Source of the DNA: Pseudoalteromonas rubra
GTDB lineage: Bacteria > Pseudomonadota > Gammaproteobacteria > Enterobacterales > Alteromonadaceae
Assembly: GCF_000967655.1 (NCBI RefSeq)
Contig: NZ_JXYA01000017.1
Coordinates: 1-34,501 of the forward strand
Direction: 5' to 3'
DNA: 34,501 nt
Shown here: positions 1 through 7,238 of the stretch, in pieces
Position numbering within the stretch: position 1 is the first letter of the stretch
Layout of the letters: each line of letters begins with the position of its first letter
The notes under the pieces: generated by a model
The model's input: only the letters and a program-made list of their open reading frames with translations
What the model was told of the DNA's origin: nothing
The model's database searches: none
Made by a program: the position numbers and the translations under genes

Positions 1-90
1 ACAGAAAATTGAACACTACCCAATTTGGGGTCACACCCTGCTCATGCGCATTGCTATTAACAGGTCATGCATTTAAACCGAGCAGCCGAT

Positions 91-963
91 TTACCCGCTT
101 GAGGACTTTGACGGTCCTTTAGTAACCCAGGCAGTAAATAAGCCAGCACTGACAAACATAAACAAGCTGTAAATACTCGGTGCAATAGACATCACTTCGT
201 TATCCAGCAAGCCTGTGGTCACCAGCAAAGCGAGTGTGCCATTTTGCAGACCAACTTCGAGCGTAATGGTGCGAGTCTGTGTCGCGCAGTGCAATAAAGT
301 GTGCGCCACCACAAATCCGGCAAGCATAGAAATAAGGTTTAAGGTGATAACAGAGGGCCCTGCCAGTACCACGTAGCTCACCAATTTATCACCCAGTTTA
401 AAACAGATGCTGATTATCACCAAAAGTAACACCGCGACCGAGAACCAGCTGATATAGGGACTGGCTGCTTTAGCAAAGGCGGGCCACTTGGCTTTGACAG
501 CCATGCCAACCAGGACTGGCAAAACGCCCACCACGATCAGTTGTAGCCAGGCTTTTAGGATCGGAAACTCGATTAAGGTGTTGTTTTGTCCATAGTGTCC
601 GATTGCCCATGCGGTTAAAAATGGCAAACTGAATGGTGTGATAAACCCTATTACGGCTGTTAAAGACACCGACAGGCCGACATCCCCTTTGGCCAGGTAT
701 GAATAAAGGTTGGAAGTAGTTCCGCCCGGGCACAAAGCAAGAATAAATAAACCAATTGCCAGTTCCCCCGTTAAACCCGTAACCGCAATGACTGCCATTG
801 CAAGTAAGGGCAGCAGGATAAGCTGACATGCTGCGCCGATAAAAAAGCTTTTGGGTTGCAAATACACGCGCTGAAAGTCTGCTGGTTTCAGGCTGAGTCC
901 TACGCCTGCCATAATAAATATCAGTGCGACAGGTAAGCCGATTTCAATTAATGCAGATGGCAT
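91..963 (-). CDS. Bile acid:sodium symporter (BASS/SBF) family transporter
   Basis: A 290-residue, almost entirely hydrophobic inner-membrane protein with about nine or ten membrane segments, the usual size for this family. The family signature PGGTTSN followed by YLAKGD lies at residues 79-94, and the second conserved stretch, EVGLQNG, at about 236-242. Together these form the cross-over region that binds sodium and substrate in BASS transporters. Members carry bile acids, pantoate, pyruvate or other organic anions with sodium; the substrate here cannot be read from sequence. The ATG is preceded by AAGGA at a good distance. It is read alone, with a terminator between it and the next minus-strand gene upstream. 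Family assignment is secure, substrate unknown. Confidence 0.9.
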   Translation of the reverse strand: MPSALIEIGLPVALIFIMAGVGLSLKPADFQRVYLQPKSFFIGAACQLILLPLLAMAVIAVTGLTGELAIGLFILALCPGGTTSNLYSYLAKGDVGLSVSLTAVIGFITPFSLPFLTAWAIGHYGQNNTLIEFPILKAWLQLIVVGVLPVLVGMAVKAKWPAFAKAASPYISWFSVAVLLLVIISICFKLGDKLVSYVVLAGPSVITLNLISMLAGFVVAHTLLHCATQTRTITLEVGLQNGTLALLVTTGLLDNEVMSIAPSIYSLFMFVSAGLFTAWVTKGPSKSSSG

Positions 964-1114
964 GTTTTAGTCCTTGTTGTGCCCGATTCGATTAATCTTA
1001 GCAAGTGTAACAGCACATCGTTACATTCATTTTTTAATCCATGCTGTTGAGGTTTTTTGATGCGAGGCGATGAGGTGTAACTCGCTTTTTTAAAAGCGGT
1101 CGGTGCAGATAAAT

Positions 1115-1150
1115 AAAAACGGCCTGCTAGTACGCTAACTGGCCGTTTTT
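1115..1150 (-). terminator. Rho-independent terminator after the lipoprotein gene
   Basis: Perfect 10-bp inverted repeat, AAAAACGGCC (1115-1124) and GGCCGTTTTT (1141-1150), with a 16-base loop. The A and T runs at the two ends make it able to work on either strand. It sits just past the end of the minus-strand lipoprotein gene. Confidence 0.75.
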
Positions 1151-1224
1151 ATCCCGTCACTGGCTGGCAGCGGTTGTGTGTTCAACAGCGCCAGAGGTGT
1201 CGGGAAATGTCATATATTATTGAA

Positions 1225-2607
1225 TTACTCAGACACTTCGATGTCAAAGCTGTAAACGGCTGCCCCTTTTAAGAGCGAAGTATCTATATATATATTTCCA
1301 GCCGCCGCTTTTTGAAACTCCTGTCTAAGCGCATCAAATCCGCCTGTGAAATTCAATGCGGTCACATCCAGGTTCAGCTCAAAGCCTTCAACTGTGTCGA
1401 CATTAGTATTGATGGCAGTGCCGAATTCAAAGTCAGGGATCGCAGCCTGGGGTTTACTTACTACTTCCCATCTAACTTCGCCATTGATGACATCTTCCCA
1501 GCGCAGTGTGATAGCTACCAGGTTGATGCGATCATCAACACCAGAGAAATCATACTCAAACAGGTTACCATTGCTTTGCTGTGCCATGGACTGAGCAAAT
1601 TGCGTAAAGGCGTTTTGTAAAGCCGTGTCATAAAGTAAAGGCGCTGTTTCTCTGGGCTGACCATTATTGTCAATGTCGTGAAAGGTTGCAGACTTAGTAA
1701 ACATATCAAAACCCGGCAAGGATGCACGCTCGGTCACCGAGTTATATGCGTAGCTGGTCGTTGCAAGTTCAGGGAAAATATACTTGTGACGATAGTCAGG
1801 GCCAAATATTAACTGTGTGCTAATTTGCTCATTGTCGTCGAACGACGCCAGGGAGACGCGAGAGTTTACACTGTCAATTTTCGAGAAAGGCAAATCAGCG
1901 ATATTCACTCTTACACCTGGGCTGGCAAATGCTTCATCTGTCAACTCAATTGGCGCTTCGCCTTCCAGATTAAACAGACCACCCCGCACATCACTATAAT
2001 CTTCATTACTGATATGTAGGATTGTGTTTTTGCTCTCTGGATAAAGATAAGAGTTGTCTGGTCCCAGATCTTTTACAGATATATCGCTGCCAATTAGCCC
2101 ACTGATATAATAATCAGGTTGACTGGCTGCAAGCGCACTGGGATCGACTTCTTTTCTCTGAGAATCACAGACTTGCTGTTGGTTGAACTCTATAGTGCCA
2201 TAATCTGTGTTAGCAACATCCAGCAATGTAAAGAGCTGAGTTGTCATAGGTATGCTACTCGTATCTTTAGCGACTAACGTGACGTGATGTGTATTTTCTG
2301 GCAGGGCTTGCGCAAGTTTACCGTCTGATCCTGTTTTTACACTAGAGATGACCTTGCCACTGACATTATGAAAAATGACATCTGCGAGTACAGCAGCGCT
2401 CTCGTCAGAGCATGCATTGCCCAGAGTTGCTGCTATTGAGAAAACAGGGGTTGGTTTTTCTGGTTCAGGTTTAGTAGTAGTGGTGGTTGTGGATGCGGTT
2501 GTGCTTTGCTGTTCTTTACTTGCAACCGGTTTATCGTTTGATGAGCCACCACATGCGCTGAGTGCCAAAGAGGCACTGACAGCCAAAAAGAGTGCTTTAA
2601 ACTTCAT
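1225..2607 (-). CDS. Putative lipoprotein of unknown function with Thr-rich linker
   Basis: The start is placed at 2607 because this ATG has GGAG seven bases upstream and begins a clean lipoprotein signal peptide; an upstream in-frame extension has no such support. The protein is 460 residues. The lipobox L-S-A-C ends at Cys19, followed by Gly-Gly and Ser, so outer-membrane retention is plausible. Residues about 33-53 are a Thr/Pro/Glu linker. A short stretch after it (about 58-130) reads like a small beta-rich carboxypeptidase-regulatory-like domain. The remaining 330 residues match no family I can name. It is followed by a strong terminator and seems to be a single-gene unit. Confidence 0.75.
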   Translation of the reverse strand: MKFKALFLAVSASLALSACGGSSNDKPVASKEQQSTTASTTTTTTKPEPEKPTPVFSIAATLGNACSDESAAVLADVIFHNVSGKVISSVKTGSDGKLAQALPENTHHVTLVAKDTSSIPMTTQLFTLLDVANTDYGTIEFNQQQVCDSQRKEVDPSALAASQPDYYISGLIGSDISVKDLGPDNSYLYPESKNTILHISNEDYSDVRGGLFNLEGEAPIELTDEAFASPGVRVNIADLPFSKIDSVNSRVSLASFDDNEQISTQLIFGPDYRHKYIFPELATTSYAYNSVTERASLPGFDMFTKSATFHDIDNNGQPRETAPLLYDTALQNAFTQFAQSMAQQSNGNLFEYDFSGVDDRINLVAITLRWEDVINGEVRWEVVSKPQAAIPDFEFGTAINTNVDTVEGFELNLDVTALNFTGGFDALRQEFQKAAAGNIYIDTSLLKGAAVYSFDIEVSE

Positions 2608-2953
2608 ATATTTCTCCAATTTATAAATAGCTATATCCGTACATATTAAAGCCAACAACATTCTAACAGAGAATGATGTAACTGTCTTGTGTACAAAGAG
2701 GTTGATGTGTATTCAAAGTCGCTGGCTTGTTTTTAGATGTAAATGAAGGCGGAGCATGTGAAACAAAACAGATAAATTTTAGTGCTATAACAGCTCCATC
2801 TACAGTGTTGTTAGTATTCGTCGCAAGGTGCCGTGGTTACTCAGGTTATGCTCAGGCGCTGTTACACAGTTCACCGAGGACATTTATGTATTCGGTTAAT
2901 GAAATAAGAGATCAGACCGAAGAGGGGCGCTATTCTATGCTTGTAAATGGTAC
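2608..2953. other. Intergenic stretch upstream of the lipoprotein gene
   Basis: About 350 bases between the lipoprotein start and the hairpin behind the first peptide gene. It should hold the minus-strand promoter of the lipoprotein gene. A plus-strand open frame of 81 codons (2727-2972) lacks a ribosome binding site and any recognisable sequence, and its end runs into the hairpin, so I do not call it. I see nothing else. Confidence 0.5.
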
Positions 2954-2989
2954 GGCAATGCAATCTTCTTAGGCAGAAGTTGCATTGCC
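2954..2989 (-). terminator. Long stem-loop directly downstream of peptide gene 1
   Basis: GGCAATGCAA (2954-2963) pairs with TTGCATTGCC (2980-2989). After a one-base bulge the stem continues with CTTCT against AGAAG, giving about 15 pairs and a five-base loop. It begins six bases after the stop codon of the peptide gene. It lacks a good U-run on the minus strand, so it could be a terminator, an mRNA-stabilising 3' structure or both. Confidence 0.5.
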
Positions 2990-2995
2990 TGACGA

Positions 2996-3217
2996 TTAAT
3001 TGAAGTCAGTACAAGGACCTGTGATTACACAGATCTGACCAGGACCAGGGCTGGTCGCAATGGTATCTGTGTCGGTTGGTGGCGGGCAGTTGCGGTAGCT
3101 TGGGTAGCTGCTATTAGGTTCAATGTTGCCGCCTGCAACGTTAGGCGTTTGCACCAGGTTTAACTGCTGAGACTGAGATAGTGCTTTCAACTTGGTCTTT
3201 TTTACTTGTAATTTCAT
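2996..3217 (-). CDS. Small double-glycine leader peptide, RiPP-like precursor 1
   Basis: A 73-residue peptide. Residues 1-30 form a charged, Lys-rich leader of the pattern K-L-K-x-L-S ending in QTPNVAGG. The rest is a small Pro/Ser/Thr-rich part with Cys44, Cys63 and Cys69 and the end CVITGPCTDFN. The neighbouring peptide gene has the same leader layout with Gly-Gly at the same residues 29-30, and the same CVITGxC motif. A conserved leader, a Gly-Gly cut site and a short Cys-rich variable core are the hallmarks of precursors matured by a C39-type protease and exported. No modification enzyme, protease or transporter lies in this window. The RiPP reading is an inference; no homologue was checked. 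Confidence 0.65.
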   Translation of the reverse strand: MKLQVKKTKLKALSQSQQLNLVQTPNVAGGNIEPNSSYPSYRNCPPPTDTDTIATSPGPGQICVITGPCTDFN

Positions 3218-3301
3218 GAGTTATATCCTTAGTTATTCATGTTAAAAGTGACCTGCGACTTTCCTACTGCAGGTACATTCAATGTGGCACGATGCCCATT
3301 G

Positions 3302-3317
3302 TGTTGTCAAACTGTTT
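3302..3317 (-). promoter_or_regulatory. Upstream element shared by both peptide genes, copy 1
   Basis: TGTTGTCAAACTGTTT on the plus strand, identical to 3653-3668. On the coding strand it reads AAACAGTTTGACAACA and contains a perfect -35 box TTGACA (3305-3310). It lies 85-100 bases upstream of the start codon of peptide 1. The -10 region, 17 bases further on, is weak (CCACAT with a preceding TG), so the promoter may need an activator. Confidence 0.5.
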
Positions 3318-3355
3318 TTATTGTGTTTACTTTTTGTTTTTGAAGGGTGGGTAAA

Positions 3356-3372
3356 AGCCCGTCAAGCGGGCT
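3356..3372 (-). terminator. Small terminator-like hairpin after peptide gene 2
   Basis: AGCCCG (3356-3361) and CGGGCT (3367-3372) with a five-base loop. On the minus strand the stem is followed by TTTTACCC, a short U-run. It lies 19 bases past the stop of peptide 2 and upstream of the control element of peptide 1, so the two peptides are probably separate transcripts. Confidence 0.5.
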
Positions 3373-3390
3373 GTTCTGCGTGATGAGCGT

Positions 3391-3570
3391 TTAGTTACAG
3401 ACCCCAGTGATCACACAAGGGCTGCCAGATGCACATTCCGCGGTCATTGGAATACAATCCCGGTGCCACCAGGAAAACTCACCCCCTGCGACCAGAGGTG
3501 TCTGGGCTGAGGTCATCTTTTTTGCCTCTGAGAGTGATTTGAGGTGCGATTTTTTCATTGTCAGTGTCAT
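3391..3570 (-). CDS. Small double-glycine leader peptide, RiPP-like precursor 2
   Basis: A 59-residue peptide. The leader (1-30) has a Lys/Leu-rich start and ends QTPLVAGG, with Gly-Gly at 29-30 exactly as in its neighbour. The core (31-59) begins EFSWWHRDC, holds four Cys (39, 46, 52, 58), and ends PCVITGVCN. Two Trp next to the cut site set it apart from precursor 1. There are in-frame ATGs at codons 1 and 5; the first keeps Gly-Gly in register with precursor 1. The same 16-base element lies 83-98 bases upstream. The two genes look like diverged paralogues, with leader, C-terminal motif and promoter kept and the middle of the core changed, as in precursor families that share one maturation machine. 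Confidence 0.65.
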   Translation of the reverse strand: MTLTMKKSHLKSLSEAKKMTSAQTPLVAGGEFSWWHRDCIPMTAECASGSPCVITGVCN

Positions 3571-3652
3571 TTTTTATCCTCTGTCATGTTCGGTATTGTT
3601 CCTTTACTGCAAACATCAAAGGCTCTTTTTTAATTTGTCGCATGATTGACCA

Positions 3653-3668
3653 TGTTGTCAAACTGTTT
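3653..3668 (-). promoter_or_regulatory. Upstream element shared by both peptide genes, copy 2
   Basis: Second exact copy of TGTTGTCAAACTGTTT, with the -35 box TTGACA on the coding strand. It is at nearly the same distance (83-98 bases) from the start of peptide 2 as copy 1 is from peptide 1. The following bases are also partly alike in both copies (C[G/A]TGC[C/G]ACA on the coding strand). Confidence 0.5.
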
Positions 3669-3819
3669 CAATGAGAATGTTTACGTTATTTTGATGAGGC
3701 TTTTCTCAGAAGGCACAGAGCATCTCATTAAGACGCTGTGTATCGGAGATCCACATGTGGTCTGAGCTCGCTAAAAGCGCTACAATTCAGACTCAATATT
3801 TGCAGGCAGAGAACACCGC

Positions 3820-5025
3820 GTGACCGTTGACCGTCAACTAATCAGTACTTTACACACCGCATTTAACAGCATTACTCAGCAGTCCCTATATGCTGACAAA
3901 GTTATTCAGCATCATATACAGGACAATCCACACTGGCGTCGTGAAGATAAAGCCTATTTTGTCACCACACTGTATGATTTAGTGCGCTTCGTGCGCAAGC
4001 TGGCGTACCTTGGCAATGTGACTGAACAGGATTTCTGGCCCATCTGGCAGGCATATCAAGTACTCAACGATGGACATATCCCTGACTGGGAAGAGATGCG
4101 TGAGCTCACAAAATCGGATCTGCAAGCGCGCCTTGAGAGTGCCCCCAGGGCTGTCCAGCTCAGTTACCCCGACTGGCTTGATGCACTGGGAGAGTCGCAA
4201 CTTGGGCAAAACTGGCCTGTTGTGGCCCAGGCGTTAAATCGTGCGCCGGGTTATTATCTCAGAGCCAATACCTTGAAAAGCTCAGCACAGTCGCTTGCCA
4301 GTAAATTGGCGAAGGAGCAGATAACCTGTGAACCCGTCTCCCCATCGTTGCCGGATGCCCTGGCGATTGAGGCTGTTGATAGATTGTTTAGATCCAGCGC
4401 GTTTCAGGCGGGGGAGTGCGAAATGCAAGACGCCGGCTCTCAGCAAATAGCGCCGTTACTTGACCTGGCACCCGGCATGAAAGTGGTTGACGCCTGCGCC
4501 GGTGCTGGCGGCAAAAGTTTACATATTGCCGCGTTGATGAACAACAAAGGTCGTCTGTTGTCGATGGATATTCATCAGCATAAACTGGACAACCTGAAAA
4601 AGCGTGCGAAGCGTGCCGGTTGCCACATGATTGAGACCCGGGTTATTAAAAATAATAAGACCATCAAACGCCTGAAAGACAAGTTTGACCGAGTCCTGCT
4701 TGATGTGCCATGTTCTGGGACTGGCGTATTGAGGCGTAACCCGGACAGTAAGTGGCATTTGAGCGAACAAAGTATTGATGAGCTTATTGCGCTGCAGGCA
4801 GACTTGTTACAACGCTACAGCCAAATGTGTCGCCCGGGTGGCAAGCTGGTCTACGCAACTTGCTCCGTGTTGCCGGTTGAAAACCAACAACAGGTTGCAC
4901 AGTTTCTGGATGCAAACCCCGACTGGACATTACAGCAAGAGCTAAGCCTGTTGCCTGGTATAAACTCAGAATTCGACGGATTTTATGGTGCGGTGTTGCG
5001 CCGTAACGACTCACCACTAGATTAA
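3820..5025 (+). CDS. RsmB/Nop2-family RNA (cytosine-5) methyltransferase
   Basis: A 401-residue SAM-dependent methyltransferase that places a methyl group on C5 of cytosine in RNA, most likely ribosomal RNA. The SAM-binding motif I, VVDACAGAGGKS, is at residues 222-233. Motif IV, DVPCSGTG, carries the releasing cysteine Cys298, and motif VI, YATCSVLPVEN, carries the catalytic Cys348. Both cysteines needed for the two-Cys mechanism are present. The N-terminal 130 residues are alpha-helical and may play the part of the RNA-binding NusB-like domain of RsmB, but the protein is not a close RsmB or RsmF match, so the target base is left open. The start is GTG with an AGGCAGAG stretch upstream. It is followed after 15 bases by the DUF2999 gene, probably on the same mRNA. 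Confidence 0.88.
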   Translation: MTVDRQLISTLHTAFNSITQQSLYADKVIQHHIQDNPHWRREDKAYFVTTLYDLVRFVRKLAYLGNVTEQDFWPIWQAYQVLNDGHIPDWEEMRELTKSDLQARLESAPRAVQLSYPDWLDALGESQLGQNWPVVAQALNRAPGYYLRANTLKSSAQSLASKLAKEQITCEPVSPSLPDALAIEAVDRLFRSSAFQAGECEMQDAGSQQIAPLLDLAPGMKVVDACAGAGGKSLHIAALMNNKGRLLSMDIHQHKLDNLKKRAKRAGCHMIETRVIKNNKTIKRLKDKFDRVLLDVPCSGTGVLRRNPDSKWHLSEQSIDELIALQADLLQRYSQMCRPGGKLVYATCSVLPVENQQQVAQFLDANPDWTLQQELSLLPGINSEFDGFYGAVLRRNDSPLD

Positions 5026-5040
5026 TATAGGATAAAAGAT

Positions 5041-5292
5041 ATGAACCCCATTATTGCCCTGCTTAAAGAGCACAATATTAGTGATGAAAAAATCAATGAG
5101 GTTTTTCAGGCACTGACCGAAAATCCGCTAATGGCGATGGCCGTAGTGCAGCAGCTAAACATTCCGGCTGACAAACTACAACAGCTGATGGCACTGGTAA
5201 TGCAAAACCCGGCACTGATCAAAGAAGCGGTGCAGGAACTGGGTCTGGATTACGATAAAGTAGAGCAGGCAAAAGCGCAGCTTAAACAATAG
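5041..5292 (+). CDS. DUF2999 family protein
   Basis: An 83-residue soluble, helical, acidic protein starting MNPIIALLKEHNIS, which I recognise as the DUF2999 family found in Vibrio and Alteromonadales. No function is established. It has an in-frame repeat of helices with alternating Leu/Met/Val, as in small helical-bundle adaptor proteins. It lies 15 bases behind the RNA methyltransferase with GGATAAAAGAT before the ATG, so the two are likely co-transcribed. Confidence 0.75.
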   Translation: MNPIIALLKEHNISDEKINEVFQALTENPLMAMAVVQQLNIPADKLQQLMALVMQNPALIKEAVQELGLDYDKVEQAKAQLKQ

Positions 5293-5310
5293 GTAACCCT
5301 GCCTATCCGG

Positions 5311-5337
5311 ATGGGCTCGGTGGTAAAGCCAGCCCAT
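5311..5337 (+). terminator. Possible terminator hairpin after the DUF2999 gene
   Basis: ATGGGCT (5311-5317) pairs with AGCCCAT (5331-5337); the stem is followed by only a weak U-run (TCATT). It lies 19 bases after the stop codon. Confidence 0.4.
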
Positions 5338-5432
5338 TCATTGTACCAGACATCTCATCAGACAAATTCACTTCCTTTGACTAAACTAAATGCTATTCGC
5401 TTGGTAGCACCCATTTATGATAAGGACACTGA

Positions 5433-6230
5433 ATGCTTTCCAGCAAAACGCTCGAACATGATTCACCCATGGTCTTTGTGCTTTTTACGGCCATTGCCTG
5501 TTTGCTCTATTTTTTCCGACCCAGCATTATGCCGCCTGCGCAACAGGTGGATAGACCGGCTCAGGCCTTGTTTCCACCACATTTGCAGCAGTATCTCAGT
5601 AATCCAAGTGCCGAGCCAGTAGTGGGGATCGATGTGTCTCATTATCAGGGCACTGTTGACTGGCAGCAGGTTGCCAGAGCCGGGGTGCAATTTGTTTATA
5701 TCAAAGCCACTGATGGCATTACTTATCGCGATCCTGCATTTTATTCTCATCTCAAGGGCGCGCAGACGGCGGGTTTACAGGTGGGGGCTTATCATTTCTT
5801 TGAACCAGATGACGACCCCGATAAACAGGTCGACAACTTTATAAAGACGGTGCAGGGCCTTGGGCTCACGCTCATGCCTATGGTGGATGTTGAGATCACC
5901 AGTAACCGCTCTGCGGAGCAGATAAGCAACGGGGTTGCAAAGTTCATCGCCGCAGTACAGCAGCGCACTGGATGTCAGACGCTCCTTTACAGTTATGGCG
6001 ACTTTTGGCAAAAAAATTTATCGTCTCAATTTGCCAGTCACCCTTTTTGGTTAGCAGATTACGCCGAGAGCCCCAGTGTGCCAGCGCAGGCTAAGGCCTG
6101 GTGGTTATGGCAATACTCAGATTCAGCCCAACTTGCAGGGGTGCATACCCAAGTTGATGTTGATGTAGTAATAGCGGGTGAATCTGGGCTAAATGCAATG
6201 AAATGCGCAACGATGGGAGCAAAATCATGA
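5433..6230 (+). CDS. Membrane-anchored GH25 (lysozyme-type) muramidase
   Basis: A 265-residue protein predicted to cleave the N-acetylmuramic acid-beta-1,4-N-acetylglucosamine bond of peptidoglycan. A single membrane segment at about 12-28 should anchor it with the enzyme in the periplasm. The GH25 domain (about 62-250) starts with VVGIDVSHYQG (Asp67) and continues with FVYIKATDG and GAYHFF. It has the catalytic DVE pair at Asp152/Glu154, WLADY, and WLWQYSD with the late VDVD motif at 241-244. ATG preceded by AAGGACACTGA. The stop codon overlaps the start of the next gene (ATGA), so the two products are translationally coupled and may act together at the envelope. There is no holin, endopeptidase or phage gene nearby, so a phage origin is not supported. 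Confidence 0.85.
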   Translation: MLSSKTLEHDSPMVFVLFTAIACLLYFFRPSIMPPAQQVDRPAQALFPPHLQQYLSNPSAEPVVGIDVSHYQGTVDWQQVARAGVQFVYIKATDGITYRDPAFYSHLKGAQTAGLQVGAYHFFEPDDDPDKQVDNFIKTVQGLGLTLMPMVDVEITSNRSAEQISNGVAKFIAAVQQRTGCQTLLYSYGDFWQKNLSSQFASHPFWLADYAESPSVPAQAKAWWLWQYSDSAQLAGVHTQVDVDVVIAGESGLNAMKCATMGAKS

Positions 6231-7138
6231 ACTTTGCAAAACAGCTCTGGGAGCATGAGCACACGGTAATGCGGGCATTGTTGTTGCTGATTGTAGTGAC
6301 ATTTTTAACCCTGGTGGTGATCCACTACCATGACTGGCAGCATCGTCCTGATGCGTTGTATTTGAGTAATCAGGCATATCTGCATCAGGTTGAGGTGCAG
6401 GCGCTGGACGATTTATTCTATCTTGCCGAGATCAATGGCTTGCTAAAAGTGGTTGAAAGCAGTCAGGTGGGCGTGTCTTTTATTGCCGAATTCAAAGTCG
6501 ATGTTGGCAATATGATTGCAACGGTCACGCATTATTTGCAGCAGGGGATTAATCTTAATCTTGCGTCACTGGTTGCCGTGGAGATCCTGTCCTTGCTTAG
6601 TGAAGCTGCTCACGTCATCGTGATGCCGTTATTGGTGGTTACTTTGAGCGGTGCGACAATCTGGCTGTGTGCAGAGCTGTTTGGCCTGCCCGTGGTGCTG
6701 TGTGCGGTCTTAAAACGGGTGTGTGAAGGTCTGTTACTTGCCTTTGTGTTGCTGCACCTGATGCTGCCTTATGCCATTCATATTAGCGGCGCCATTAGTC
6801 ATTCTGTCAGCGCCAGCTATAAAACCACGGGCCGCACAGCGTTATTGCAATATCATCAGGACGTCACGCACGGACAAAATAAGGCATCACTAAAAGACAA
6901 GGCCGAGTCGAGCATTCACGAACTGGAAAAAGTATCGCCCAGGCATGTCAGATATCAGCAAAACGCGTTGTCGCATTATCTGGTGAGTACACTGGCGGTC
7001 AATCTGTTTGACCTGATCTTAATGCCATTGCTGCTTATCTGGGGATTCTATCGTATTGTGAAGGGGCTGTACCTGCATGCACAGGAAACCTATCGGATGG
7101 TAAAAAATAGTGCTTCAGAAACGATAAAAGGGCCATAA
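6227..7138 (+). CDS. Multi-pass membrane protein coupled to the GH25 gene
   Basis: A 303-residue protein that I do not recognise. The start is set at 6227 because its ATG overlaps the TGA of the lysozyme gene as ATGA and has GGGAG upstream; an earlier in-frame ATG (6203) lacks this. One membrane segment lies at about 14-34, followed by a hydrophilic periplasmic-looking part (about 35-110). A hydrophobic block from about 113 to 190 could hold three segments, then comes a soluble Lys/His-rich stretch, and a last segment near the C terminus. Given the coupling it may anchor, position or restrain the lysozyme, but this is only inferred from gene order. Confidence 0.6.
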   Translation: MNFAKQLWEHEHTVMRALLLLIVVTFLTLVVIHYHDWQHRPDALYLSNQAYLHQVEVQALDDLFYLAEINGLLKVVESSQVGVSFIAEFKVDVGNMIATVTHYLQQGINLNLASLVAVEILSLLSEAAHVIVMPLLVVTLSGATIWLCAELFGLPVVLCAVLKRVCEGLLLAFVLLHLMLPYAIHISGAISHSVSASYKTTGRTALLQYHQDVTHGQNKASLKDKAESSIHELEKVSPRHVRYQQNALSHYLVSTLAVNLFDLILMPLLLIWGFYRIVKGLYLHAQETYRMVKNSASETIKGP

Positions 7139-7147
7139 AGGCCCTTT
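7127..7147 (+). terminator. Hairpin at the end of the GH25-membrane protein operon
   Basis: AAAGGGCC (7127-7134) and GGCCCTTT (7140-7147), five-base loop. The TAA stop codon of the membrane protein gene lies in the loop. It lies between converging genes and could serve both strands, although the U-run is only three bases. Confidence 0.55.
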
Positions 7148-7238
7148 GGTGAAGTATCGTTCAAGTTAGTTTGGTTACTCTAACCCCTTAAAGCAACCAA
7201 CCAATTGTTTTGCAACTGAGGCTTATCTCATTAAGTTT

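Noticed and set aside
2727..2972. 81-codon plus-strand open frame between the lipoprotein and peptide 1
   Set aside because: No ribosome binding site, no recognisable sequence, and its end lies in the hairpin of the peptide gene on the other strand.
5433..7138. Lysozyme plus membrane protein as a phage lysis cassette
   Set aside because: No other phage genes, no spanin or endopeptidase, and the membrane protein is far larger than a holin.
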